This document shows positions 35,537-46,457 of a DNA stretch of 64,000 nucleotides, piece by piece (positions within the stretch are counted from its first letter, which is position 1; each line of letters starts with the position of its first letter). The DNA comes from Bacteroidota bacterium (GTDB taxonomy: Bacteria; Bacteroidota; Bacteroidia; Flavobacteriales; Weeksellaceae). The stretch lies in NCBI GenBank assembly GCA_018266955.1, contig JAFDZI010000039.1, forward strand, positions 1 through 64,000. Direction: 5' to 3'. The translations under genes were made by a program, and so were the position numbers. The notes beneath the pieces were generated by a model. It saw only the letters and a list, made by a program, of their open reading frames with translations, did no database searches and had not been told where the DNA came from.

Positions 35537-36619
35537 TTACTTTTTAATTTTAATGGTTTGTCCATCCTTCAGTGCTTGAGTACCTTCCAGAACAATTCTG
35601 TCACCAGGATTTAGACCTGCATGGATTAGGTAAGACTGTCGCATGGTAGCGGCAATGTCCACATGGGTCATTTTTACTTTATTGTTTTTATCCACCACGA
35701 AAACATAGGTTTTGTCCTGTATGGAAAAAGTAGATTTATGCGGAATTAAAATAGCATCCGGTTGATGTTCGGAGATAATGAGCTTTCCGGAGGTTCCGTG
35801 TTTGATGTATCGGTCTGGATTGGGGAACATTACTTTGTATCGAATGGATCCGGTAGAAGGGTCAATTTCTCCCTCGGCATTGTTGAGAACCCCGTGGAAA
35901 TCGTAGGTGGAACCATTAGGAAGTACCAGTTCTATTTTGGTCGTTTTGTCTAGTTCCCCATCTTTCATCATTTCGAAATACATGTCTTCGGGAATGGAAA
36001 AATAAGCGTAGATTTCGTTCAATTGCGAAAGTGTCGTTAGTAAGGTGCCGTTTTCTACCAAGCTTCCTTCTTTAAGAGGGATGTCGTTCATAATTCCCGA
36101 AAACGGAGCACGAACATTGGTGAAATTTATTTTTTGTAAAACTTCTCTTTTTTCGGCATCAGCATAAGAAAGTTTGGCTTGGGCAGCGGACATTTTCGCT
36201 TTAGCCATATCGAGTTCATTTTTAGCAATAAAACTTTTGGCATATAAACTTTGTGCTTGGTTGAGCTCTACTTTGGCAATGCTCACATCGGCCTCGGCTT
36301 GTTTTACACTGGCATTGGCTTTTAATAAATCGATTTGTAACTCGGAATCGCTTATTTTAAATAAGAGTTGTCCTTGTTCTACATATTGTCCTTCGTGCAC
36401 CACTACATTGTGCAGTAAACCCGCAATTCTAGAGTGTATTTCGATGTTTTTTTTGGCTTGAATTTCGGCCACATACTCACTACTTACCAATGTGTCTTTC
36501 TTGGTAATGGTAAGGATGGGTACTTCCTTGGTGTCGTCTTTTTTTTCTGCTGATTTTTCTTGACAAGAGAATACAGTAACTAGCAAAACAGATGCTAGTA
36601 TCCAATAAATTGATCGCAT
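35537..36619 (-). CDS. RND periplasmic adaptor lipoprotein (AcrA/MexA-like)
   Basis: Membrane-fusion protein linking pump and channel. The signal peptide ends at a lipobox (VTVFSC, Cys19). A barrel-sandwich hybrid domain (HSRIAGLLHNVVVHEGQYVEQGQLLFKI), a coiled-coil hairpin with repeated Ala/Lys/Gln residues (about 85-150) and the C-terminal HGTSGKLIISEHQPDAILIP follow. It is the first gene of the - strand operon. The 183 bases upstream contain no recognised regulator gene or clear promoter. Confidence 0.95.
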   Translation of the reverse strand: MRSIYWILASVLLVTVFSCQEKSAEKKDDTKEVPILTITKKDTLVSSEYVAEIQAKKNIEIHSRIAGLLHNVVVHEGQYVEQGQLLFKISDSELQIDLLKANASVKQAEADVSIAKVELNQAQSLYAKSFIAKNELDMAKAKMSAAQAKLSYADAEKREVLQKINFTNVRAPFSGIMNDIPLKEGSLVENGTLLTTLSQLNEIYAYFSIPEDMYFEMMKDGELDKTTKIELVLPNGSTYDFHGVLNNAEGEIDPSTGSIRYKVMFPNPDRYIKHGTSGKLIISEHQPDAILIPHKSTFSIQDKTYVFVVDKNNKVKMTHVDIAATMRQSYLIHAGLNPGDRIVLEGTQALKDGQTIKIKK

Positions 36620-36802
36620 AGTAAATGTATATTTACGAATTATAAAGTGTTAAACGATTGGATTTGTGAAAAAATCCAAGATTAATGATGGTGAATTTCG
36701 GTAACTAAAAGGGGGAGTTTTCATATTCTGATCATTTTTTTTGAAACAAAAAATAATAGAGAATACAATGATTTTTCCTAACAAATAAGTGAATGCTGGA
36801 AG

Positions 36803-37171
36803 TTAAAACAAATGAAATAAATAGAGGTAAGTACGAATGCCCGAACATAAGCTTACAGAGCTAAAGTCGAAAAACACGCCTGGCTTGAATTCGGTAATGG
36901 CAAAAACTTTAATGAAAATTTTGTCTAGTGAAACAATTTTCTTGACTACCTTTAAGGTTCTACCTGTGTGTAATAATGCATTCTCATTACATTCCTCGGT
37001 TACCGAAGGGTCTATGGTTAGGCAATCTTTAATGGAGATAGCTGTAGTAAGACTATCAACAGTAGCGTTTTTTGCTTTTTGATTGAAAAAAGTAAAGGCA
37101 ATAAAAAAAACTAGAGATAATTGAAAAATTATTCTAAAATTACTTATTATATGTTTGAAGCCTACTTTCAT
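36803..37171 (-). CDS. Hypothetical protein with N-terminal membrane/signal segment
   Basis: A 122-residue open frame with a hydrophobic helix at residues 14-29, followed by a Cys-containing soluble part (SIKDCLTIDPSVTEECNENALLH). I do not recognise a family. An 81-residue frame on the opposite strand (36837-37082) has no signal and lower plausibility. The gene is placed between the efflux operon and rimO on the same strand, but a terminator separates it from rimO. It may be a small secreted protein. Confidence 0.5.
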   Translation of the reverse strand: MKVGFKHIISNFRIIFQLSLVFFIAFTFFNQKAKNATVDSLTTAISIKDCLTIDPSVTEECNENALLHTGRTLKVVKKIVSLDKIFIKVFAITEFKPGVFFDFSSVSLCSGIRTYLYLFHLF

Positions 37172-37245
37172 TTTGAATGTGCAAAAATATGATTTTAAAA
37201 GAGTTTCGACAAACTTTAATTTGTTAAGGTTTCTTAAAATTATAA

Positions 37246-37274
37246 TAAAAAAGCAACTCCATATTGAAGTTGCT
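37246..37274 (-). terminator. Terminator of rimO
   Basis: On the - strand the inverted repeat AGCAACT...AGTTGCT (nine-base loop) is followed by six T residues, 28 bases past the rimO stop. Confidence 0.8.
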
Positions 37275-37301
37275 CCTGTGTGTGGTAGTATTTTTTATAA
37301 A

Positions 37302-38609
37302 TTATGGTACAATTTCTCCATACAAATCAAAATCTTCAGCAGAAGTTATTGTAACATCCACAAATTCTCCTATAGAAATATAGGTGTTTTCTGCAGGTAC
37401 CAAAACGGTATTGTCCACATCTGGTGAGTCAAATTCCGTTCTGCCAACAAAATAATTTCCTTCTTTACGATCAAAAAGACATTTGAAGGTTTTGCCCACT
37501 TTTTCTTGGTTGATTTCATAAGAAATTTGTTGCTGTATTTCCATAATTTCTTCCACTCTTCTTTCCTTTACTTCTTCAGGCACATCGTCTTCATATTCGT
37601 AGGCACCAGTGTTTTCTTCGTGCGAATAGGTGAAGCATCCCAAACGGTCAAATCTCTGATCTTTCACCCAATTTTTCAGTTCTTGAAATTTTTCTTCTGT
37701 TTCACCAGGAAATCCCACAATGAGGGTTGTTCTAATGGCCATTCCTGGAACTTTTTCTCTGAATTGTTGAAGAAGTTTGGTTGTTTTTTCGTGGGAAGTA
37801 CCTCTCTTCATTCTTTTTAAAATATCATCATTGATGTGTTGTAACGGAATGTCGAGATATTGACAAACTTTGGGTTCGTTTTTTATAATGTCCAATACAT
37901 CTTCCGGGAAACCCGTTGGAAAGGCATAATGAAGTCGGATCCATTCAATTCCTTCTACTTTTACCAATTCTTTTAATAAATCGGCCAAAGCTCTTTTTTT
38001 GTATAAGTCGAGTCCATAGTAGGTTAAATCTTGTGCGATAAGGATGAGTTCTTTCACTCCTTTGGCTGCCAGATTTTTAGCTTCTATTACTAGGTTTTCT
38101 ATTGGTGTAGAGATATGTCCACCACGCATGAGCGGAATGGCGCAAAAGGTACAAGGTCTGTCGCATCCTTCAGAAACTTTGAGGTAAGCAAAATGTTTAG
38201 GGGTAGTGGTTAGTCGTTCGCCCACCAATTCGTGTTTGTAATCAGCACCCAATTGTTTTAACAAAATGGGCAATTCTCTTGGCCCCATAAAATATTGATC
38301 TACATCTGGGATTTCTTGTTCCAAATCGGGTTTGTATCTCGCCGAAAGACAACCAGTTACGAATACTTTTTCTACTTTTCCCTCCTTTTTCAGATCCACA
38401 TATTCCAAAATAGTGTTGACGCTTTCTTCCTTGGCATTGTCGATAAAACCACAAGTGTTAATGACCACAATATCACCTTTGCCTTCATGTACTACCTCTT
38501 TGCCACTGGCTTTCAGTTGGCCCATGATGACTTCGGAATCAACTACATTTTTGGAGCATCCAAGCGTTACCAAATTAATTTTCTTTTTTCCTGTGGATTT
38601 TGTTCTCAT
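37302..38609 (-). CDS. rimO: Ribosomal protein S12 methylthiotransferase RimO
   Basis: Radical-SAM enzyme that methylthiolates the conserved Asp of ribosomal protein S12. The N-terminal MTTase domain has NLVTLGCSKNVVDSEV. The radical-SAM cluster motif is CDRPCTFCAIP, and a C-terminal TRAM domain ends near DFDLYGEIVP. Length 435 is typical. Cluster-ligand cysteines of both domains are present. Confidence 0.97.
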   Translation of the reverse strand: MRTKSTGKKKINLVTLGCSKNVVDSEVIMGQLKASGKEVVHEGKGDIVVINTCGFIDNAKEESVNTILEYVDLKKEGKVEKVFVTGCLSARYKPDLEQEIPDVDQYFMGPRELPILLKQLGADYKHELVGERLTTTPKHFAYLKVSEGCDRPCTFCAIPLMRGGHISTPIENLVIEAKNLAAKGVKELILIAQDLTYYGLDLYKKRALADLLKELVKVEGIEWIRLHYAFPTGFPEDVLDIIKNEPKVCQYLDIPLQHINDDILKRMKRGTSHEKTTKLLQQFREKVPGMAIRTTLIVGFPGETEEKFQELKNWVKDQRFDRLGCFTYSHEENTGAYEYEDDVPEEVKERRVEEIMEIQQQISYEINQEKVGKTFKCLFDRKEGNYFVGRTEFDSPDVDNTVLVPAENTYISIGEFVDVTITSAEDFDLYGEIVP

Positions 38610-38832
38610 ATCGTGGGTATTGTTGTTAAAAACGGGTGCAAATTTACGAATAAAAAAGAAAATGAAATTAAACTAAATCGTTTGGTATTTTTTGAGGTAT
38701 TCGTTCTATTCTTTTGACGAATGAAACGATAGAGAAATTGTTGCTTTTTTAAATTTTTAAAAAAGGATATCTTTTTGCGGTATTTTTTAACATTCATTTT
38801 TGAAAAATAATCCCGACTTCACGATTAAAATT

Positions 38833-38840
38833 TATATTTG
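38833..38840 (+). promoter_or_regulatory. Possible -7 box before the 5'-nucleotidase pair
   Basis: TATATTTG matches TANNTTTG, 65 bases before the start at 38906. No TTTG stands about 19 bases upstream. The rest of the 38610-38905 gap is AT-rich with no gene seen. Confidence 0.4.
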
Positions 38841-38905
38841 CATTACTAATTGTCTTTTTTTTATTATTATTTTAATGAAAAAGAACAGACATCAAGTTTT
38901 TGTAT

Positions 38906-39658
38906 ATGAAAAAAAATACTGCAATACTGCTTTTTTCAGTCTTGGCTCTTGTGTCCTGCCGTACTTCGGTACTGGTGAGTATAAGCAAAGTTCAAACTGA
39001 AAAAAATAAATTCATCACTTCCGATTTGCCTGAAGATAAGGCTATAAATGCAGTGATTGAACCTTACAAAACTCAGTTGGAAACCAAGATGAACACCAAA
39101 ATAGCGCACACAGCTGTGGAACTTAATAAGACAGGTGCCAACTCCAAATTAGGTAACCTTTTGGCAGATTATACCTTGCAAGGTGCTGAGGATTGGGGTT
39201 TGAAAAATGGTGTGACAAAAATAGACGCTGCCGTTATCAACATTGGAGGGATTAGAACGATTATTCCCGCGGGTGATATTCTAACCAAACAAATATACGA
39301 AGTCATGCCATTCGAAAATGAATTGGTCATCGTTCAACTCAAAGGATCTGATCTGGAAGCACTTTTTGACTATTATGCCAAAACAGAGAAAAATAATCCG
39401 GTGGCTCAATTGACCATAGAAACCAAAAATCATCAAATTCAGAAAAAATTAATCAACGGAAAACCTGTAGATCCACAAGCTATGTACGCTATAGCTACAT
39501 CGGACTACTTAGCGTTGGGAGGCGATGATATGGCTTTCTTTGCCAAAGGTAAAATGATGAGTACGGGGATAAAACTTAGAGATTTGTATTTGGAAAAATT
39601 TAAAGCCAATCCCGAAGTAATAGCTCCTAATGATGTTCGTTTACAATTTAATCCCTAA
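38906..39658 (+). CDS. 5'-nucleotidase C-terminal-domain lipoprotein
   Basis: Corresponds to the C-terminal substrate-binding domain of UshA-type 5'-nucleotidases, encoded as its own lipoprotein. The lipobox is LALVSC (Cys18 from ATG 38906). Family segments are ANSKLGNLLADYTLQGAE, AAVINIGGIRTIIPAGDI, YEVMPFENELVIVQLKGSDL and YAIATSDYLALGGDDM. An alternative ATG is two codons upstream (38900). The metallophosphatase half follows three bases later. Confidence 0.9.
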   Translation: MKKNTAILLFSVLALVSCRTSVLVSISKVQTEKNKFITSDLPEDKAINAVIEPYKTQLETKMNTKIAHTAVELNKTGANSKLGNLLADYTLQGAEDWGLKNGVTKIDAAVINIGGIRTIIPAGDILTKQIYEVMPFENELVIVQLKGSDLEALFDYYAKTEKNNPVAQLTIETKNHQIQKKLINGKPVDPQAMYAIATSDYLALGGDDMAFFAKGKMMSTGIKLRDLYLEKFKANPEVIAPNDVRLQFNP

Positions 39659-39661
39659 GCC

Positions 39662-40612
39662 ATGAAAAGAAAAGATTTTTTACAATTATTAGGAGGTGCA
39701 AGCCTTGCTACTTCACTTTTACCGAATGGTTTAATGGCTCAATCTGTTTTGGCATCTCCAAAGTTGGGTCCTCAAAAACTGACCATTTTGCATACCAACG
39801 ACCAACACAGCCGGATAGAACCTTTTGATGCTTCTTATACCCGAAATCCCAATCAGGGTGGTTTTGCCCGCAGAGCCAGTCTGATACAGCAAATCCGAAG
39901 CCAGGAAAATAATGTTTTGCTCTTGGATAGTGGTGATATTTTCCAAGGAACTCCTTATTTTAATTTTTATGGGGGCGAGTTGGAATTCAAGTTGATGTCC
40001 ATGATGCAATATGATGCTTCTACCATGGGAAATCACGATTTCGATAATGGTTTGGAAGGGTTTGACAAAGTACTTCCCAATGCAAAATTTCCGTTTATTT
40101 GCTCCAATTACGATTTTAAGAATACCCTTTTGGAGGGCAAGACAAAACCTTATGCCATCTTTAATAAAAACGGAATTAAAGTAGGGATTTTTGGCGTAGG
40201 AATACAGCTAGAAAGTTTGGTTGGTAAAAAAAACTATGCCGAGACTGTGTATCTTGATCCTGTGGAGATAGCACAACACTATGCCGATTTTCTTAGAAAT
40301 GAAAAGAAATGCGATTTGGTTATTTGTCTTTCGCATATTGGCTATGACTATAAGGGAGAACCCGATAAGATTTCCGACAAAATATTGGCTCAAAAAACTG
40401 ATAATATCGACCTTATTTTAGGTGGTCATACCCATACTTTTCTTAAAGAACCTCAAAGCTTCAGCAACAGAAAAGGAAAATCTGTTTTGGTGAACCAGGT
40501 TGGTTGGGCTGGATTGTTGTTGGGTCGGATTGATTTTTATTTTGATGCTCAAAAATCCATACAGCAAGTTGCGTGGAATAATTTACCCATTAACGACCAA
40601 ATTACAGTATAA
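39662..40612 (+). CDS. Metallophosphoesterase, 5'-nucleotidase N-terminal domain
   Basis: Periplasmic phosphatase half of the 5'-nucleotidase pair. The export signal MKRKDFLQLLGGASLATSLL resembles a Tat signal, although the twin-arginine pair is RK. Metal-binding motifs are ILHTNDQHSRIEP, LLDSGDIFQGTPYFN, MGNHDFDNG and LILGGHTHTF. It directly follows the C-terminal-domain lipoprotein, so the two polypeptides probably form one enzyme for nucleotide salvage. Confidence 0.93.
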   Translation: MKRKDFLQLLGGASLATSLLPNGLMAQSVLASPKLGPQKLTILHTNDQHSRIEPFDASYTRNPNQGGFARRASLIQQIRSQENNVLLLDSGDIFQGTPYFNFYGGELEFKLMSMMQYDASTMGNHDFDNGLEGFDKVLPNAKFPFICSNYDFKNTLLEGKTKPYAIFNKNGIKVGIFGVGIQLESLVGKKNYAETVYLDPVEIAQHYADFLRNEKKCDLVICLSHIGYDYKGEPDKISDKILAQKTDNIDLILGGHTHTFLKEPQSFSNRKGKSVLVNQVGWAGLLLGRIDFYFDAQKSIQQVAWNNLPINDQITV

Positions 40613-40617
40613 ACCGT

Positions 40618-42855
40618 ATGAAAAAGTCTTTTTTTCTCATTGCAGTCTTAGCAGGAATACTTCAGTTTTCGGCTCAGAAAATTTCTTCCAAAAAATGGAA
40701 CGATTTATTTTCGTACAACAATATCTTGGCGATTAAAGAAGATAATGGAACCCTAATTGCGGCTACAGAAAATGGTATTTTTTATTACAATACTGGTTCT
40801 GGGGAGATTTCTAAACTATCCAAAGCCAATGGTTTGCACGAAGTAAAAATTACCGCCTTCGATTATAACCCAACCACCAAAATAGGACTTGTGGGGTATG
40901 CCAATGGATCAATGGATGTTATTAGTCCAGAAGGAATTACTTATGTGGTCGATATCCCTATTGCCACAGGTTTTACAGGGAATAAAAGAATAAACCATAT
41001 CAATATTTCCGGTAATTTGGCAGTAATATCGGTAAACTATGGAGTATCCCTTTTTAAATTAGATAAAAAAGAATTTGCACAGTCGGCATTTTTTGTAAAC
41101 AATAGTGTTTTCGAAGCAGCCAAAGAGGCATCAATTAGTGAGAATAAAGTTTTTGTTGCCACCACTTCTGGAATGAAATCTCATGACATCAATGTTACTT
41201 TTCCAGTGTATAACACTTGGACAACCATGATTAATGGAGATTTTACCCAAGCCGATTCCGATGCTTATGCAGTAGTAGCTACTCCTACAACGGTTTATTT
41301 TGAATCTGGTGGTGTATTCTCTCCCATAGCGCAAAATTTTATAGAAGTTAAAGATGTTGTCGCCACAGCACAAAATATTGTCGTTACGGACAAACAAAGG
41401 GTGTATGTCTTTAGTAATACGGGACAATACCAAAGTACACCAGATTTTGGAGAGAATTGTACTACAGCGAACATTATTGGTGGTAAAGTTTATGGAGGAA
41501 CACCGATTTCCGGAATTAAAGACGAAGCAAAAATGACCTATAAACCCGATGGTCCCTACAACAATACCTCTTATAAAATATCTTTGTTGGGAAATCAAAT
41601 TTGGGTGGCTTCTGGTGGATTGTCTTCTTATGCGGGTGCCATTGATCGTAAATTGGGCTATTATCATTTTAATGGAAGCCAGTGGATCTATCCTGAATAT
41701 TTTGTGGGAAATACCAAGATGTTTAATATCCTAGATGTAATGGCGAATCCACAAAACCCGTCGCAAGTATTTTTTACCAATTATACCTTTGCAGCCGGAG
41801 ATAAAGGTATTTACAAAATGGAAAACAACGAATTCCAAAAACAATACAAAGGAACAGACTCGAATCAATACTACAACCGACCGGCAGGTATAGCCTTTGA
41901 TGAGAATAATAAAATGTTCGTATCTGTCTCTACCATAGAGAATTCTCCGGCTACTGTAGGATATTATTACTATACTACCGGAACCGATGATTTTACTTTA
42001 GTTCCTTTATTAAAAACAGGTGGTGCCCTGAAACCTATAGCCAAAGATGGATATTTATATCTCCCTTGCCCATATTTTTCTGATGGTGGTTTGCTCATCA
42101 ATAAATACGGAAACAATCCAGGTATTGCAGGTACGACTTCTATCTTAAAAATGGAAAATAATTTACCCGTCAATGGTACTGTTTCTGCTGCCTTAGACAA
42201 TGATGGTGATATGTGGATAGGAACCAGAGAAGGGCTTAGAATACTTGCAAATCCTACTGCTGCCATTGGCGATACTGGAATTCAAACCAGTCCGATTGTC
42301 ATTATGCAAAATGGAATTCCGGAGGAAGCTTTTAGAAATAATACAATTTTGCAAATAGAAGTGGATAGCGGAAATCACAAGTGGGTTTCTGTTGATGGTG
42401 GGGGAGTGTACTATCTAAGCGCCAACGGAGAACAGACCTTGAAACATTTTACCAAAGAAAATTCACCATTGCCTACCAATTCTGTCACCGATATAAAGGT
42501 GGACAATACAACAGGAAAAGTGTATTTTGTAACCCAAGACGGAATTGTTACCTACCAAGGGGATGCCATAGATGTTAATTCCAACTTTGGGAATGTATTG
42601 GTCTATCCAAATCCTGTAGTTTATGCCCAATACAAAGGGAATGTTACCTTCCGAGGTTTGGCCATGAAAACCAATATTCGAATTACCGATGCTGCAGGCA
42701 ATTTAGTTCACCAAGCCATTGCCAGAGGAGGTTTTTACGAATGGGATCTCAACAATCAGCGTGGTAGTAGGGTGGCTTCTGGAGTTTATTTTGTACTCCT
42801 AACCAATGAAGATGGAACCGATAAGGCAACGACAAAAATTGCCGTAGTCAATTAA
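40618..42855 (+). CDS. porZ: PorZ-like type IX secretion protein with C-terminal sorting domain
   Basis: Signal peptide (about residues 1-19), then two successive beta-propeller-like regions (for example NNILAIKEDNGTLIAATENGIFYYN and DNDGDMWIGTREGLRIL). The C-terminal type A sorting domain runs from VLVYPNPV to the end. The arrangement matches PorZ, a cell-surface part of the type IX secretion attachment complex that handles anionic lipopolysaccharide. The neighbouring recO is as I recall for flavobacterial porZ. PorZ rather than another propeller protein is a recognition call. Confidence 0.8.
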   Translation: MKKSFFLIAVLAGILQFSAQKISSKKWNDLFSYNNILAIKEDNGTLIAATENGIFYYNTGSGEISKLSKANGLHEVKITAFDYNPTTKIGLVGYANGSMDVISPEGITYVVDIPIATGFTGNKRINHINISGNLAVISVNYGVSLFKLDKKEFAQSAFFVNNSVFEAAKEASISENKVFVATTSGMKSHDINVTFPVYNTWTTMINGDFTQADSDAYAVVATPTTVYFESGGVFSPIAQNFIEVKDVVATAQNIVVTDKQRVYVFSNTGQYQSTPDFGENCTTANIIGGKVYGGTPISGIKDEAKMTYKPDGPYNNTSYKISLLGNQIWVASGGLSSYAGAIDRKLGYYHFNGSQWIYPEYFVGNTKMFNILDVMANPQNPSQVFFTNYTFAAGDKGIYKMENNEFQKQYKGTDSNQYYNRPAGIAFDENNKMFVSVSTIENSPATVGYYYYTTGTDDFTLVPLLKTGGALKPIAKDGYLYLPCPYFSDGGLLINKYGNNPGIAGTTSILKMENNLPVNGTVSAALDNDGDMWIGTREGLRILANPTAAIGDTGIQTSPIVIMQNGIPEEAFRNNTILQIEVDSGNHKWVSVDGGGVYYLSANGEQTLKHFTKENSPLPTNSVTDIKVDNTTGKVYFVTQDGIVTYQGDAIDVNSNFGNVLVYPNPVVYAQYKGNVTFRGLAMKTNIRITDAAGNLVHQAIARGGFYEWDLNNQRGSRVASGVYFVLLTNEDGTDKATTKIAVVN

Positions 42856-42872
42856 ATAATTAAAATTAAAAT

Positions 42873-42911
42873 ATAGAAAATGGGCAATACCGTCCATTTT
42901 CTATTGTTTTT
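42873..42911 (+). terminator. Terminator between porZ and recO
   Basis: Perfect 11-bp stem ATAGAAAATGG/CCATTTTCTAT with a ten-base loop and TGTTTTTA after it, 17 bases past the porZ stop and 10 before recO. Confidence 0.82.
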
Positions 42912-42920
42912 ATGTAAAGG

Positions 42921-43613
42921 ATGCAATCCCAAACCGGCTTTTTATTGTCTTTTTTAAAATATGGCGAGTCCGACGCCGTATTGCATTGTTATACACAAGA
43001 AAAAGGATTTCAATCTTTTTTTGTAAAAGGAATTTATGCACCCAGAAGTAAAAAGAAAGCATATCTTTTACCACTAAACGAGTTGTGTTTTTCCTATGCC
43101 AAACCTTGTAAAGCCGGACAAATGCAAAGGGTGAGCCAAATAGATTTGGTGGAAAATCCGGATTTGTATGGTGATGTGAAGTCGAGCAGTATCGTGTTTT
43201 TTATTGCCGATTTTCTTAATCAACAACTAAGAAATGAAGAGAAATCAGATGATTATTACGCAGAAATATTGTATTTCTTAAACGAGTTAGAGCATAAAAA
43301 CTACAGCAGTCATTTGGTTTTTCTTTTCCGAACGATACAATGGCTGGGATTCAGTCCTTTAGAAAGTCAAGGTTTGTATTTGAACCCAGAAACGGGTTTG
43401 TTTTCCAATGAGACAAGCCATGTATTGTTTGATGAATCTATTTCTGATTTATGGAAAAACTTGATTAAAGCTGAAAAACCTTATTCCATTCAGATACCGA
43501 CACAATTCAGGAAAAAATTCTTGAACTCGGTTTTGGTATTTTTACATTTCCATTTACCGGATTTTAGAACGCCACAATCTTTAGAGATTGTACAACAGAT
43601 TTTTGAAAATTAA
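42921..43613 (+). CDS. recO: DNA repair protein RecO
   Basis: RecFOR-pathway mediator. The N-terminal OB domain reads GFLLSFLKYGESDAVLHCYTQEKGFQSFFVKG. The helical C-terminal region includes LFRTIQWLGFSPLESQG. The zinc-finger cysteines of many RecO proteins are absent, as in other Bacteroidota. At 230 residues it is normal. Confidence 0.92.
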   Translation: MQSQTGFLLSFLKYGESDAVLHCYTQEKGFQSFFVKGIYAPRSKKKAYLLPLNELCFSYAKPCKAGQMQRVSQIDLVENPDLYGDVKSSSIVFFIADFLNQQLRNEEKSDDYYAEILYFLNELEHKNYSSHLVFLFRTIQWLGFSPLESQGLYLNPETGLFSNETSHVLFDESISDLWKNLIKAEKPYSIQIPTQFRKKFLNSVLVFLHFHLPDFRTPQSLEIVQQIFEN

Positions 43614-43628
43614 TTTCAAGTTTTAGCC

Positions 43629-44015
43629 TTATATTTTCACCCGGTATATGTCGGTTGCATTTCTCTGGATGTTGGGAACAAAGAAACCGCCGTCTTCAGG
43701 GATTACTTCCTTTAAGTTAAACTGTTTGCAATCTTTTGGTAAACCGGTAAACACAAGGGTAAACCAAAAGTCCTTCATTGGGGGAACTTCTGTCCAATGG
43801 GGAAAATAACTGATGTTTTCCGCATGGATAAGGGTGCATTCATGCCCCAAAAGTGGATCTTCTAATATCGTGGTAGGCCAAATTCTGATTAAATTGCCCC
43901 AAAATGGAGTGGCCGGGAAAAGACAGTGGACAATGACTTGTTTTTCTTCTAAAGTTTTTGCTTTCAAAGACTCTAAAAGTTTTTTTTCTATGATGGGTGC
44001 TGTGATGGTTTCCAT
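43629..44015 (-). CDS. Conserved hypothetical protein
   Basis: A 128-residue frame with balanced composition and many aromatic residues (HCLFPATPFWGNLIRIWPTT, FPHWTEVPPMKDFWFTLVF). I do not recognise a domain. No signal peptide or membrane helix is seen. It is convergent with recO. CAAACTTA at 44050 on the + strand is a -7 box (TAAGTTTG) for the - strand, 35 bases before the start, which supports a real gene. Confidence 0.72.
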   Translation of the reverse strand: METITAPIIEKKLLESLKAKTLEEKQVIVHCLFPATPFWGNLIRIWPTTILEDPLLGHECTLIHAENISYFPHWTEVPPMKDFWFTLVFTGLPKDCKQFNLKEVIPEDGGFFVPNIQRNATDIYRVKI

Positions 44016-44127
44016 TTTGTTTCGGATTTATTTCTGCCTTTTGATGGTGCAAACTTAGAAATTTTGCGATAGAAAACACTGATTTGTCGCTTCTTATTTT
44101 AGATACAAAACATGAATCTTTATTTTA

Positions 44128-45786
<1,659 letters not shown>

Positions 45787-45806
45787 AATAAGTAATTTTA
45801 TATATG

Positions 45807-45845
45807 AAAAGCCCTTTCAATACTATTATGAAAGGGCTTTTCTTT
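45807..45845. terminator. Bidirectional terminator between pyrG and the stress-protein gene
   Basis: Perfect 13-bp stem AAAAGCCCTTTCA/TGAAAGGGCTTTT with a nine-base loop. It gives a T run in both directions and sits between the convergent genes. Confidence 0.9.
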
Positions 45846-45943
45846 GTTAATGTTAAAGTAATCTTACCTTAATTTTTGAAGTTCAAAGGATAATGAATGA
45901 ATTATATTTATTTCCATTAATATTGTAAAAAAAAAACAGACGA

Positions 45944-46378
45944 TTAATGCACCGGAATTACGACTACAGGAATGTGGGATCGACGGGTAATTTCTTTGGT
46001 TAAACTCCCTACAAAAACATCATAAATGCCACTTCTTCCATGTGAGCCAACAATGATGTATTCAGCATTTTTGTCTTTGGCATAATCCAAAATAATATCT
46101 CCTGCAATCCCTTGTTTTAGTAGATGTTCGCAATCTACATCCATGGCAATAATTCTTTGTTCTAAATTATTGAGTTGCAATAATTCTTCTTTTATTTCGT
46201 TTTGTTCCACTTCTGGAAAATACTGAAATCCCATATCGCCAATCGCAAAACCAATGTCGGATGGTGCAACATGGATTAAACAAATTTTTCCATTGATGGC
46301 TTTTGCAAATCGAACAGCACCTTCAATTAACTTATCAGAAGATTCTCCAAAATCTACAGGTACAATAATATTCATCAT
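45944..46378 (-). CDS. Universal stress protein (UspA family)
   Basis: ATP-binding Usp fold of 144 residues. It starts IIVPVDFGESSDKLIEGAVRFA and ends with the nucleotide motif GSHGRSGIYDVFVGSLTKEITRRSHIPVVV (G-x2-G-x9-G-S/T). A second in-frame ATG directly follows the first. The role is general stress response; partner unknown. Confidence 0.92.
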   Translation of the reverse strand: MMNIIVPVDFGESSDKLIEGAVRFAKAINGKICLIHVAPSDIGFAIGDMGFQYFPEVEQNEIKEELLQLNNLEQRIIAMDVDCEHLLKQGIAGDIILDYAKDKNAEYIIVGSHGRSGIYDVFVGSLTKEITRRSHIPVVVIPVH

Positions 46379-46457
46379 GATATCAGATTTTTATTCTAGG
46401 ATAAAGTTACACAAATTTTATCGTATAAAAAAGAATAAATTATCCTGTATTTTCAAA

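Noticed and set aside
36837..37082. 81-residue + strand frame
   Set aside because: It overlaps the 122-residue - strand frame, which has a clear N-terminal hydrophobic signal. The + frame has no recognisable feature.
38295..38717. 140-residue + strand frame opposite rimO
   Set aside because: It is a shadow of the conserved rimO frame with no domain of its own.
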